Source: Terrabacter sp. MAHUQ-38
GTDB lineage: Bacteria; Actinomycetota; Actinomycetes; Actinomycetales; Dermatophilaceae
NCBI RefSeq assembly: GCF_014518425.1
Contig: NZ_JACVCU010000002.1
Span: 868,001-932,000 of the forward strand
DNA length: 64,000 nucleotides
Direction: 5' to 3'
Positions within the stretch are counted from its first letter, which is position 1. The number at the start of each line of letters is the position of its first letter. The notes beneath the pieces were generated by a model. It ran no database searches. It saw only the letters and a list, made by a program, of their open reading frames with translations, and was not told where the DNA came from. This document shows positions 17,217 through 27,592 of this stretch, piece after piece. The translations under genes were made by a program, and so were the position numbers.

Positions 17217-18944
17217 TCACGGCGGTGTGGCGTCGGGGTTCGTGCAGATGATGCGGTCCTCGGGGTCGTAGTGCGTCGACACGCTCTCGCTCCTGACCAG
17301 GGTGCTCGATCCCGGCCGGTACCACTGCCGGGTCACCGTGACGTCGAAGCCGGGGTTGGCCTGCTGCGGGTAGCACTTGAGGCTGTCGCTGCGAATCGTC
17401 TTGGGGGGCACGACGTTTCGCCGCGGGCCCTTGACCGACCTGACGTCCCACGTCTTCGTGCTCCAGACCCGACCGTGGACGTACCCGTCCTCGACCCAGG
17501 TCTGTAGCAGCATCCCGTACGGCGTGCCGTTCCTCCACCGGTTGTCGATCGACGGCCAGTAGACGGTCGCCTCGCGTCCCTCGGGGTAGCGCGGGATGAA
17601 GAAGGCGTGCGGGCTGAACTCGAGGAAGTCGACGCCGGCGAAGTAGGCCATGTTGTAGACGACGGTCGAGACCTGGCTGACGCCGCCTCCGGTGCCCCGA
17701 GTCAGGCGCCCGTTGATGATGACGGTGCCGTCGGCGTACCCCTTGGCCTTCGTGCGCTCGCCGAGGATCCCGTTGAGGCTGAAGATTCCTCCCGGTTTCA
17801 CGTAGGTGCCGTTGATCCGCTTCGTGGCGACGACGAGGTTGTGCGTGCGGGTCGTGTCGTTGGTCGGGAACGGTGACCTGAAGTCGACGACGAGCGTGGT
17901 GACACCGGCCTTCTGGGCGTCCTGCGACGTGAAGGCCGGGCGCGTGATGGTGGGCCGCACGTCGACGGTGCGGTTGGTCCCCGAGATCGCTGCGACGACC
18001 CGCTCGGTCACGGCGCGCTCGTCGACCGCGGCGCCGTCGACCGACGGCACGAGACGGGGGCGGCCGTTGCCGGGCTCGAAGACCCAGTGCGCGTTGCGCG
18101 CAGTCCGGGTGGTCACCTTGAGCTTGCCCGCCACGAGCGCGGCGAGCCGGGGCTTGTCGAACGTGGGGGTCAGGCCGCCTCCCCCGTCGGGCTCGACGGT
18201 CACCATCGGCGCGTACGCAGCGGGTGGCAGGAGCACCTTGGTCTTCCCTGCGACCAGGGTGAGCGGACGGGACATCGCGGTGCTGCCGAACTGTGAGGCG
18301 ACCCGCTGGAGCGTCTCGGCGCTGACCCGCGGGTCAGTCTCGCGAACAGCGGCCGTGGCCTCGGTGCGGTCGGGAAACGCCTTGCGCAACGCCATCTTCG
18401 TCCCGGCGAGGTCCAGGGTCCGGCCGGGCACCGGCATGTCGACCGAGACGACACCGCCGGGGAAGGTCACCTTTCCCTCGACCGGGGCGACGGCAACGGT
18501 GGGGGCGAGCCTGCCCAGATAGGCCGTGAGCGCGTCGTCGTCGGCACTCGTCAGCAGCGGTGCCTCGATCGAGCCGGTGAGCTTGCCCCAGACCGTGCGC
18601 GGGTCGAGCGTGAAGCCGGTCAGTCCTTCGAGCGAGCGCTCCGCGTCGACGCGGAGCCCGGCCTCACGAGGCACCACCTGGATGGGCTGGGCACGGCCCG
18701 GCACCGTGAGCGCAATGGGCGTGACGAGCATCGACCGCGAGCCCCTGTCGATCGCGGCACGGGCGGCGTGACCGGTCATGCCGCCGACCCGGATCCCGCC
18801 GACCGACACCGTTGCCGGCACGTGCTCCGAGGCCCAGGTGCACAGCCCCACGTATCCCCCGCCCAGGACCACCGCTGCCACGACGAGGCGCACGGCGATC
18901 GAGCGTCGCTCTCGACGGTTGTCGTCGTGCCAGTCGTCGGACAT
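17217..18944 (-). CDS. VanW-family membrane-anchored protein with peptidoglycan-binding-like repeats
   Basis: This 575-residue protein has a cytoplasmic basic start, one membrane helix (about 17-37) and a large extracellular part. Two YoaR/PG_binding_4-like domains (about 75-190 and 230-330) precede a VanW domain (about 380-500). The VanW domain shows KPGGIFSLNGILGERT, GGGVSQVSTVVYNMAYFAG and SPHAFFIPRYPEGREATV. VanW proteins occur near glycopeptide-resistance genes, but single chromosomal copies like this are common and their role in the envelope is unknown. I see no van cluster. The stop lies near the GNAT stop with only 13 bp between; the start is preceded by a 65-bp gap to a small ORF behind mshB. 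Confidence 0.87.
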   Translation of the reverse strand: MSDDWHDDNRRERRSIAVRLVVAAVVLGGGYVGLCTWASEHVPATVSVGGIRVGGMTGHAARAAIDRGSRSMLVTPIALTVPGRAQPIQVVPREAGLRVDAERSLEGLTGFTLDPRTVWGKLTGSIEAPLLTSADDDALTAYLGRLAPTVAVAPVEGKVTFPGGVVSVDMPVPGRTLDLAGTKMALRKAFPDRTEATAAVRETDPRVSAETLQRVASQFGSTAMSRPLTLVAGKTKVLLPPAAYAPMVTVEPDGGGGLTPTFDKPRLAALVAGKLKVTTRTARNAHWVFEPGNGRPRLVPSVDGAAVDERAVTERVVAAISGTNRTVDVRPTITRPAFTSQDAQKAGVTTLVVDFRSPFPTNDTTRTHNLVVATKRINGTYVKPGGIFSLNGILGERTKAKGYADGTVIINGRLTRGTGGGVSQVSTVVYNMAYFAGVDFLEFSPHAFFIPRYPEGREATVYWPSIDNRWRNGTPYGMLLQTWVEDGYVHGRVWSTKTWDVRSVKGPRRNVVPPKTIRSDSLKCYPQQANPGFDVTVTRQWYRPGSSTLVRSESVSTHYDPEDRIICTNPDATPP

Positions 18945-19009
18945 CAGGTCTCCGGGCGCCGGGAACAGGTGGGCACAAGGTAACCCGCGCGGTGACCGAA
19001 GTAGCCGAA

Positions 19010-19129
19010 TCAGGAGCCCGGTGTCGTCCCCGTGACGAGATCGTTGTGGCAGCCCGGTGCCACCGCGGCGTTGTCGGTGGAGAGGGTCACCACGTGTGAC
19101 GCCCCGGAACGCTCCACGAAGCCGCTCAT
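19010..19129 (-). CDS. Possible 39-aa ORF translationally coupled to mshB
   Basis: The mshB stop sits in an ATGA overlap, and the ATG opens a 39-codon frame (MSGFVERSGASHVVTLSTDN at its start) that ends at 19010. It has no ribosome site of its own and would depend on coupling. The product has no motif, hydrophobic segment or known relative that I can name. Coding status rests on the overlap alone, so this is a weak call. Confidence 0.3.
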   Translation of the reverse strand: MSGFVERSGASHVVTLSTDNAAVAPGCHNDLVTGTTPGS

Positions 19130-20049
19130 TCGAGCAGGTCGCTCCCCCGCCGGCCCGTCGGCTCCCACGTGCGGGGGTCGACCTGTCGGAAGCCCTCGCG
19201 TCCGGTGGTGCGTACCGCCACGAGGTTGGAGAGTGCGTGGACGTCCTCGCTCGCGACGATGACCTGCGTCGCGTGCGCCCGCAGGGCGGCGTTCTTGGCC
19301 GGCCTTGCCCGGTCGTCGTGCACGACGTGTGTCACGAGGTCGTCGTCGACGACGGAGGGCGGGAACGGGTCGTCAGGGGCCGGCACGAGAAGTGGAGGGG
19401 GCGCGTCGGCGCCCGACGCGCCGAGGTGCTGCCCGCGCCACCACACGGTGGTGTCGAGCAGGGCACGGTCGGCGTGGCAGAGCCACGCACGGTCCTCGCG
19501 CGCCCAGCCGACCGGCGTGAGGATCTCGTAGGTGCGGGCCGGCAGGTCGGCATCGTCGAGCAGCTGGAGCGCGCGGCGGGTGACGCGGTGAGTCTGGATG
19601 TGGTCGGGGTGCCCGTAGCCGCCGTGCTCGTCGTAGGTGACCACGACATCGGGCCGCAGCTCGCGCACCAGGGCGGCCACGAGAGCCCCCGCGTCGTCCG
19701 GGTCGGCAGCGGCGAAGGCCTCCGGGCGCCGGGCCGCGGGCGAGCCGGCCATCCCCGAGTCGCGGTAGCGCGACAGTCTCCCGGCGGCAGGGTCGGCGCC
19801 GAGCACGTGCCCGGTCACGCCGAGCGTGCCGAGGGCCCGGGAGAGCTCCCCGTGCCGGTACGGTCCGAGGCGGTCGGCCGGGTCGCCCTCGAGGTCGGCC
19901 AGGCCCGGCGGGATGACCTCGCCCTCCTCCCCGAGCGTGCACGTGAGGACGTGCACCTCGTCACCGCGCGCGACGTGGTGGGCCATCGTCACCCCGCACG
20001 TCAGGGTCTCGTCGTCGGGGTGGGCATGGACGAGGAGCAGGCGGGCCAC
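19126..20049 (-). CDS. mshB: Mycothiol biosynthesis deacetylase MshB
   Basis: This 307-residue zinc enzyme (LmbE/PIG-L fold) deacetylates GlcNAc-inositol, the second step of mycothiol synthesis. The metal motif AHPDDE is at residues 9-14. The distal His is in DEHGGYGHPDHIQTH (about 140-154), with the Asp/His pattern of MshB. Length and C-terminal region match MshB rather than the conjugate amidase Mca, which it otherwise resembles. The start is GTG 20049 with GAGAGGA upstream. It follows the LpqW-like lipoprotein gene by 22 bp and typA lies before that, an order also known in mycobacteria. Its presence supports an actinobacterial host. Confidence 0.92.
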   Translation of the reverse strand: MARLLLVHAHPDDETLTCGVTMAHHVARGDEVHVLTCTLGEEGEVIPPGLADLEGDPADRLGPYRHGELSRALGTLGVTGHVLGADPAAGRLSRYRDSGMAGSPAARRPEAFAAADPDDAGALVAALVRELRPDVVVTYDEHGGYGHPDHIQTHRVTRRALQLLDDADLPARTYEILTPVGWAREDRAWLCHADRALLDTTVWWRGQHLGASGADAPPPLLVPAPDDPFPPSVVDDDLVTHVVHDDRARPAKNAALRAHATQVIVASEDVHALSNLVAVRTTGREGFRQVDPRTWEPTGRRGSDLLE

Positions 20050-20071
20050 GGGAGTCCTCTCGGTCAGGTCG

Positions 20072-21835
20072 TCAGCGCACGGACACGGTGGCGAGGTCGA
20101 CGATGCCGCCGACGCTGTGGTCCTCGTAGAACTTCACGCCGGCGCCGTGCAGGTGCAGGGCCTTCGTCGCGGACAGCGCGATGTAGCCGCCCTGGTCGCG
20201 GATGGCCCGGTCGGCCTGCTCCCACAGCTTGGCGCGGGCCCCGGGATCGGCCGTCGTGTCGGCCTTGTCGATGAGGGCATTGACGGCGTCGCTGCTGAAG
20301 TAGCCGACGTCCTGCCCCGGACCCGACGAGTCGATGTTGATGCGCGGGTCGAACAGGGCCGGCAGCACGCCACCGGCCGACGGCCAGTCAGGCGTCCAGA
20401 CACCACGGAACACGTCGTAGCTGTCGACCGACGTCGGCTCCTCGATGGTCTCGTAGTACTCCTCGGGCGGCACTCCCGTGAGCTGCACCTCGAAGCCCGC
20501 ACGCTCCCAGCCGGCGGCGAGGGCGGCATACGCCTTGTCGGCCAGCACGGAGCGCGCGTGCACGACCCGCAGCTTGACGGGCAGCTTCACGCCGGCCTTC
20601 TGGAGCAGGCCCCGCGCGGCCTCCGGGTCGCCCTCGACACCGGCACCGGCCGGTGGCGTCACCGACTCGGGGTCGATGGACGGCGACAGGATCGACCACG
20701 TCGGCGTGCCGGCACCCTCGCCTCCCGTCGCAGCGACGTAGGTGGCGCGGTTCGTCGACAGCGCCAGCGCCTTGCGGACCGCCGGGTCGGCCATGACCTT
20801 GCTGCGCATGTTGACGGCGAGGTAGTCGACGTTGCCGGTGTAGGGGAAGGTCAGCCGGGCCTGCAGGTCGGTACCGGCCTGGTTGCGCAGCGTCGGGCTC
20901 GCCTGGACCCACGACACGGCGTACGCGTCGTCGTCCTGCTGGTTGAGCAGCCGCTGGATGACGTTCGACTCGCTGAGCCCCGACGTCACGTGGATCTCGT
21001 CGGGGTACGCCTGGCGGATCGGGTCGGTGCGGGGGTCCCAGTGCTCGTTGCGCACGAACGTGCCGCCCTTGCCGACGTTCCACGGCTCCCTGAGGCGGTA
21101 CGGCCCACTCGACATGACGGCATACGACGCCTTGTCGGACCTCGTGTCGGCGGACGCCTTGCGCGGCGCGAACTCCGGGAGGGCGACGATGTGCGGGAAG
21201 TCGGGCTCGGCGTCACGCAGGCGGAAGGTCACGGTGCGACCCTTGCACGAGACGGCCCGGTCGAAGTCCTTCTGGTCGGCCTTGTCGGAAGGGCCTGCGT
21301 AGACCGGCTTCTCGAGTCCCTCCGCGGTCACCTTCGTCGGCATGTCGAGCAGGAAGCTGGCGTAGTTCGTGCCGCCGACGTGGGTGCGCCGGTCGAACGT
21401 GCGGGCCACGCCGTGGCGCACGTCGTCGCACGTGATCGGTGAGCCGTCCTGCCACTTCAGGCCCTCGCGGAGCGTGAACGTCCACGTGCGCCCGCCGTCC
21501 GCGGGCGTGCCGGTGTCGGTGGCGAGGTCGGCCTCGATGTCGCGCTGGTGCTCGCCTGTGCCGTATGCCGTGAGGCCGCGGGCGAAGGTGCGCTGCGCGA
21601 AGAACGCCTCGGGCCCGACGTACATCAGCTGCGGGTCCCACGTCGAGATCGTGCCCGCGACGAGGACCTGGAGGGTGCCGCCGGGCTGTGGTTGCCCGGC
21701 CGAGCCGGCTGGAGCCGTCCCGATGGCGCCCTGCGTGTCAGACGTGTCGGGAGAGCCGGTGCACGCCGCGGCACCGGCTGCCAGGAGGGCCGCACCGACC
21801 CCGATGGCCAGTGCCCTCCTCAGCCTGCGCACCAC
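20072..21835 (-). CDS. ABC-type peptide-binding lipoprotein, LpqW-like by position
   Basis: The 587-residue protein has a lipoprotein signal (AIGVGAALLAAGAAACTGS, Cys near residue 25). The rest is a family 5 extracellular solute-binding fold (GGTLQVLVAGTISTWDPQ, LREGLKWQDGSPITCDDVRH, SSGPYRLREP). No permease or ATPase gene lies beside it. It sits between typA and mshB, where M. tuberculosis has lpqW, a lipoprotein of this fold that acts in mannolipid synthesis rather than uptake. I therefore suggest an LpqW-like role but cannot exclude transport. The start was set at GTG 21835, nine nt after AGGAGG; the open frame reaches further up, into typA. Confidence 0.82.
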   Translation of the reverse strand: MVRRLRRALAIGVGAALLAAGAAACTGSPDTSDTQGAIGTAPAGSAGQPQPGGTLQVLVAGTISTWDPQLMYVGPEAFFAQRTFARGLTAYGTGEHQRDIEADLATDTGTPADGGRTWTFTLREGLKWQDGSPITCDDVRHGVARTFDRRTHVGGTNYASFLLDMPTKVTAEGLEKPVYAGPSDKADQKDFDRAVSCKGRTVTFRLRDAEPDFPHIVALPEFAPRKASADTRSDKASYAVMSSGPYRLREPWNVGKGGTFVRNEHWDPRTDPIRQAYPDEIHVTSGLSESNVIQRLLNQQDDDAYAVSWVQASPTLRNQAGTDLQARLTFPYTGNVDYLAVNMRSKVMADPAVRKALALSTNRATYVAATGGEGAGTPTWSILSPSIDPESVTPPAGAGVEGDPEAARGLLQKAGVKLPVKLRVVHARSVLADKAYAALAAGWERAGFEVQLTGVPPEEYYETIEEPTSVDSYDVFRGVWTPDWPSAGGVLPALFDPRINIDSSGPGQDVGYFSSDAVNALIDKADTTADPGARAKLWEQADRAIRDQGGYIALSATKALHLHGAGVKFYEDHSVGGIVDLATVSVR

Positions 21836-21851
21836 GCCGCGCACCCTCCTG

Positions 21852-23756
<1,905 letters not shown>

Positions 23757-23834
23757 GAGGGACAGTCTCTCAGGGTTTCGAGGGTGGTTCTGACCACGCG
23801 CGTGGTACGTGGACGGGCGGTGGGCCCGGGCGGC

Positions 23835-24284
<450 letters not shown>

Positions 24285-24350
24285 GGCGACCTCGATGGTG
24301 CCACAGCGGCGCCTGCGAGTCGGGGCAACGTCTGGCGGTTTACTGGAGGC

Positions 24351-24659
24351 ATGACACGACTGCTGGACGACGAGGAGATCGAGCGCCAGCTGGGCGACCT
24401 GCCCGACTGGACCCGCGACGGCGACACGATCCGGGCCTCCTACAAGGCCCCGGACTTCCTCGCCGGTATCGCCCTGGTGCAGGAGGTCGCCGCCGCGGCC
24501 GAGACGATGGACCACCACCCCGACATCGACATCCGCTGGCGCACGGTGAGCTTCGCACTGTCGACCCACTCCGAGGGCGGGCTCACCCAGCTCGACATCG
24601 AGCTCGCCCACCAGATCAGCCAGGAGGCCGCGCGCCGGGGGGCCTCGTCGGCCGGGTGA
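24351..24659 (+). CDS. 4a-hydroxytetrahydrobiopterin dehydratase (pterin-4a-carbinolamine dehydratase)
   Basis: This 102-residue protein has the PCD fold with the active-site signature MDHHPDIDIRW (two His then Pro-Asp, about 45-55) and the DWTRDGDTIRASYKAPDF start. The enzyme recycles pterin cofactors after aromatic hydroxylation. Many bacteria carry it without an obvious hydroxylase, and none is seen here. The ATG at 24351 follows GGAGG by 2-6 nt. Length is normal for the family. It is followed 30 bp later by the leaderless small ORF before the CorC pair. Confidence 0.9.
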   Translation: MTRLLDDEEIERQLGDLPDWTRDGDTIRASYKAPDFLAGIALVQEVAAAAETMDHHPDIDIRWRTVSFALSTHSEGGLTQLDIELAHQISQEAARRGASSAG

Positions 24660-24677
24660 GGGCCGACGCGAGTCACC

Positions 24678-24683
24678 TACCAT
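24678..24683 (+). promoter_or_regulatory. -10 box (TACCAT) of the leaderless small ORF and CorC-like operon
   Basis: TACCAT is followed by TGCCGC and then ATG 24690. The 6-nt gap places the transcript start at the ATG. No ribosome site lies before this ATG. Confidence 0.5.
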
Positions 24684-24689
24684 TGCCGC

Positions 24690-24809
24690 ATGCGATCGCA
24701 CTCACGCTCCGGCTCGCGCGCCGAGTCCCGGGAGGGCCATAGTCCCTGGCCGGACCCGGTCCGGCCGTCCCCGCCCCGCCACTCGCTCGCCCGGGTGGTG
24801 ATCGCATGA
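24690..24809 (+). CDS. Leaderless 39-aa leader ORF coupled to the CorC-like gene
   Basis: An ATG right behind a -10 box opens a 39-codon frame that ends in ATGA with the start of the next gene. The peptide begins MRSHSRSGSRAESREG and is basic, Ser/Arg/Pro-rich, without hydrophobic segments. The downstream gene has no good ribosome site (GGGTGGTGATCGC precedes it), so its translation may rely on ribosomes finishing this ORF. The arrangement suggests a regulatory leader peptide or simply a coupling device. No homologue is known to me. Confidence 0.5.
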   Translation: MRSHSRSGSRAESREGHSPWPDPVRPSPPRHSLARVVIA

Positions 24810-26344
24810 GCACCGTCCTCGGCATCGGCCTGGGCCTGCTGCTGGTTCTCGCCCTGACCGCCGCGACCGGCTATTTCGTGGCCCAGGAGTTCGCGTACGT
24901 CGCCGTCGACCGCAACGCGCTCAGGGAGCTCGCCGAGCAGGGCGACGCCGCCGCCACCCGTGCCCTGCGGGTCACCTCGCAGCTGTCGTTCACGCTCTCG
25001 GCAGCGCAATTCGGCATCACGGTCACCGCGCTGCTCGTCGGCTACGTCTCCGAGCCCCTCGTGGGTGAGGGACTCGCGCAGCTGCTCGACCCCTCGATGT
25101 CGTATGCCGCCCGGCTCAGCCTGTCCGTCACGGCGGTGCTCGTCTTCTCGACCGTCGTCCAGATGGTCTTCGGCGAGCTGGCCCCCAAGAACCTCGCCAT
25201 CGCCCGCACGGTGCCCCTGGCGCGCTCGCTCAGCCGCTCGACCCTGCTCTACCTCACGGTCGCCGGGCCGCTCGTCCGCCTCTTCGACCGCGCGTCGACG
25301 ACCCTGCTGCGCAAGGTCGGCATCGAGCCCGTCGAGGAGCTCGAGCAGGGGGCGACGGCCGCGGACCTCACCCGCATCATCGACGAGTCGCACGCGGGCG
25401 GCCTGCTCGACGACGACCTCTCGGGGGTCCTCGAGGGCGGTCTGCGCTTCCGCGAGCTCGACGCCGGCGACGTCATGACGCCGCGCGTGCGCGTCACGAC
25501 GATCCACGCGGACGCCCCGGTCTCCGCTCTCGTCGACCTGCTCGACAGCGGCTGGTCACGCTTCCCCGTCACCGGCCGCGACGGCGACGACATCGTCGGT
25601 GTCGCCGGGATCGCCGAGGTGCTCTCGGTCGAGCCGGCCCGGCGGGCGACGACATCCGTGGGCTCCGTCGTGTCCGACCCGACGGTCGTGCCGACGAGCG
25701 CCCCTCTGCCCCGCGTCCTCGAGCAGATCCGCCACGACCACCGCCAGATGGCGGTGGTCGTCGACGAGCACGGGGGCTTCGCCGGCGTCGTGACCCTCGA
25801 GGACATCGCCGAGGAGGTCGTGGGCGAGATCCTCGACGAGGACGACGTCCCCGAGCCGGGCGTCGTCGAGGCCGGCCCGGATGCCTGGTTCGTGCCCGGC
25901 CACCTTCGCCTCGACGAGCTCGACACCGCGACCGAGCTGCGGCTCGAGAGCAGCGACGAGCACACGACGATGAGCGGCCTCATCCTCGAGCACCTCGGTC
26001 GCACGGCCGTCGTCGCCGACGAGCTCGTCGTCGAGGCGCGCCGCGAGGTCGTCACCGAACGACACCACCGCTCCGACGATGCATCCCACGACGCATCCCC
26101 CGACGCACCTGATGACGGACGCGCCTCCGCCGCAAGCGATCCCGCCACAGGCCGCGATGACGACTCCGACAGTCCGCGCGAGCGCGCGATCGGCCGCGAG
26201 CGCGACCACGACGACCTCGAGCGGCGCCACCTGCCGGTGTCCGTGCGTCTCACCGTCGAGGCCGTCGAGCGGCACGTGCCCTCGAGGGTGCGGGTCGAGG
26301 TGCAGGGCCTCATGCGCGACCAGCGGACGGAGGCCGGCCGATGA
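24806..26344 (+). CDS. CorC/HlyC-type membrane protein with DUF21 and CBS domains
   Basis: The 512-residue protein has an N-terminal DUF21/CNNM membrane domain (about 1-190) with helices such as LGLLLVLALTAATGYFVAQEF. A CBS pair follows (about 215-345, MTPRVRVTTIHADAPVSAL, HDHRQMAVVVDEHGGFAGVV), then a CorC-HlyC/transporter-associated domain (about 360-430). The last 80 residues are a low-complexity acidic and Arg-rich tail. Family members are linked to magnesium or cobalt efflux; the old hemolysin name is misleading. It overlaps the next, paralogous gene by 4 bp, which suggests a heterodimer. Confidence 0.88.
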   Translation: MSTVLGIGLGLLLVLALTAATGYFVAQEFAYVAVDRNALRELAEQGDAAATRALRVTSQLSFTLSAAQFGITVTALLVGYVSEPLVGEGLAQLLDPSMSYAARLSLSVTAVLVFSTVVQMVFGELAPKNLAIARTVPLARSLSRSTLLYLTVAGPLVRLFDRASTTLLRKVGIEPVEELEQGATAADLTRIIDESHAGGLLDDDLSGVLEGGLRFRELDAGDVMTPRVRVTTIHADAPVSALVDLLDSGWSRFPVTGRDGDDIVGVAGIAEVLSVEPARRATTSVGSVVSDPTVVPTSAPLPRVLEQIRHDHRQMAVVVDEHGGFAGVVTLEDIAEEVVGEILDEDDVPEPGVVEAGPDAWFVPGHLRLDELDTATELRLESSDEHTTMSGLILEHLGRTAVVADELVVEARREVVTERHHRSDDASHDASPDAPDDGRASAASDPATGRDDDSDSPRERAIGRERDHDDLERRHLPVSVRLTVEAVERHVPSRVRVEVQGLMRDQRTEAGR

Positions 26345-27354
26345 TCACCGCCCTGCTCGTCTCGGTCCTGCTTCTCGTGCTCAACGCCTTCTTCGTCGCC
26401 GCGGAGTTCGCGGTGGTCGCGAGCAAGCGCCACCGCCTCGAGGACCTCGCCGAGCGCGGGAGCGTCGCGGCACGGGCCGCCGTGCGCGCCAGCCGTGAGC
26501 TGTCGCTCATGCTGGCCGGTGCGCAGCTCGGCATCACGCTCTGCACGCTCGGGCTCGGCTCGCTCGCCAAGCCCGCGGTGGCGGAGCTGCTCAGCCCCGT
26601 GTTCACGTTCGTGCGCGTCCCCGAGGCGGCGGCATACGTCGTCTCGCTGGTGCTCGCCGTCGGCATCGTCGTGTTCCTCCACATGGTCGTCGGGGAGATG
26701 GCCCCCAAGTCCTGGGCCATCGCGCACCCGGAGCGCTCGGCGGTGCTGCTCGCGCTGCCGTTCCGCGGGTTCGCCCGCGTCGCGCGCCCGGCGCTGTGGC
26801 TGCTCAACGCGATGGCCAACGGATGCCTCCGGCTCATCGGCGTCACCCCGCAGGACGAGCTCGGCCAGGTCCACGGCCCGAAGGAGCTGCAGCTGCTCAT
26901 CGCGAGCTCCAAGGACCACGGCATGCTCGCCGATCCGGAGCACCGGGTCCTCGCCGGGGCGATCGACCTCGACACGACGCCGCTCACCGAGGTTCTCGTG
27001 CCCATCGACCGCGCCATCGGCCTCCCGACGACCGCCACGTGCGCCGAGGCCGAGGCGCTGTCGCGCGACAGCGGCCGGTCGAGGCTCGTCGTCAGCGAGG
27101 GGGACGAGCCCGTCGGCATCGCGCACGTGCGTGACATCGTCCGGGCGGCGCCGGGCGCCCCCGTGACGGCCGTCACCGCCCCGGCCGTCCACGTCGCCGC
27201 AACGCTCTCCCTCCTCGACACCGTGTCGCTGATGCGGGCCCAGCACGCGCAGCTCGTCCTGGTCGATGGCCCGTCGGGCCCGATCGGGTTCGTGACGATG
27301 GAGGACCTCCTCGAGCGCGTGCTGGGACGGTTCGACGACGAGACCGACGCCTGA
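26341..27354 (+). CDS. CorC/HlyC-type membrane protein, second of the pair
   Basis: This 337-residue paralogue of the preceding protein has the DUF21 membrane domain (about 1-180, LLLVLNAFFVAAEFAVVASK, VVFLHMVVGEMAPKSWA) and a CBS pair (about 215-335). It lacks the C-terminal CorC-HlyC domain found in its partner. ATGA overlap with the upstream gene points to equal synthesis of both. Two adjacent genes of this type, one long and one short, are usual in actinobacteria and suggest a mixed complex for cation export. Direct function is not shown by sequence. Confidence 0.87.
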   Translation: MITALLVSVLLLVLNAFFVAAEFAVVASKRHRLEDLAERGSVAARAAVRASRELSLMLAGAQLGITLCTLGLGSLAKPAVAELLSPVFTFVRVPEAAAYVVSLVLAVGIVVFLHMVVGEMAPKSWAIAHPERSAVLLALPFRGFARVARPALWLLNAMANGCLRLIGVTPQDELGQVHGPKELQLLIASSKDHGMLADPEHRVLAGAIDLDTTPLTEVLVPIDRAIGLPTTATCAEAEALSRDSGRSRLVVSEGDEPVGIAHVRDIVRAAPGAPVTAVTAPAVHVAATLSLLDTVSLMRAQHAQLVLVDGPSGPIGFVTMEDLLERVLGRFDDETDA

Positions 27355-27370
27355 CACGCCAGACGACAGC

Positions 27371-27411
27371 CGTGGCAGACCGCCGCGGGCGGGCAATCTT
27401 CCCGTGCCACG
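27371..27411 (+). terminator. Hairpin after the CorC pair
   Basis: CGTGGCA (27371-27377) pairs with TGCCACG (27405-27411), and an inner GGG can pair with CCC. The element starts 17 bp after the stop of the second gene. The rest of the 238-bp gap to the ABC genes holds a TAGGTT near 27511 that may be a -10 box. Confidence 0.45.
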
Positions 27412-27592
27412 CGCAAGGTCGCCGGAAGATATCCAGCGCGTCACGATTCGGCCACGTCGGTTGCTGACCGTGACATGCCGCTGAAAGATGGGGCGCGCGG
27501 TCGCGGGGCGGGTAGGTTGCGGCTGCTGGTGAGCATGTTGGAGGGCCGACCCGGTCTCCGGCACCGATCACGACCCGGAGGTGACGGCATCC

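Noticed and set aside
17217-18944. Glycopeptide-resistance locus suggested by the VanW domain
   Set aside because: No vanHAX, vanR or vanS genes are near. Single VanW-domain proteins are common in actinobacteria without resistance.
19085-19101. Palindrome GTCACCACGTGTGAC-like sequence as a Crp site
   Set aside because: The half sites are in the wrong orientation and spacing for TGTGA-N6-TCACA, and no promoter is nearby.
24806-27354. Hemolysin genes
   Set aside because: The hemolysin label for this family is historical. The DUF21-CBS-CorC layout fits cation transport better.
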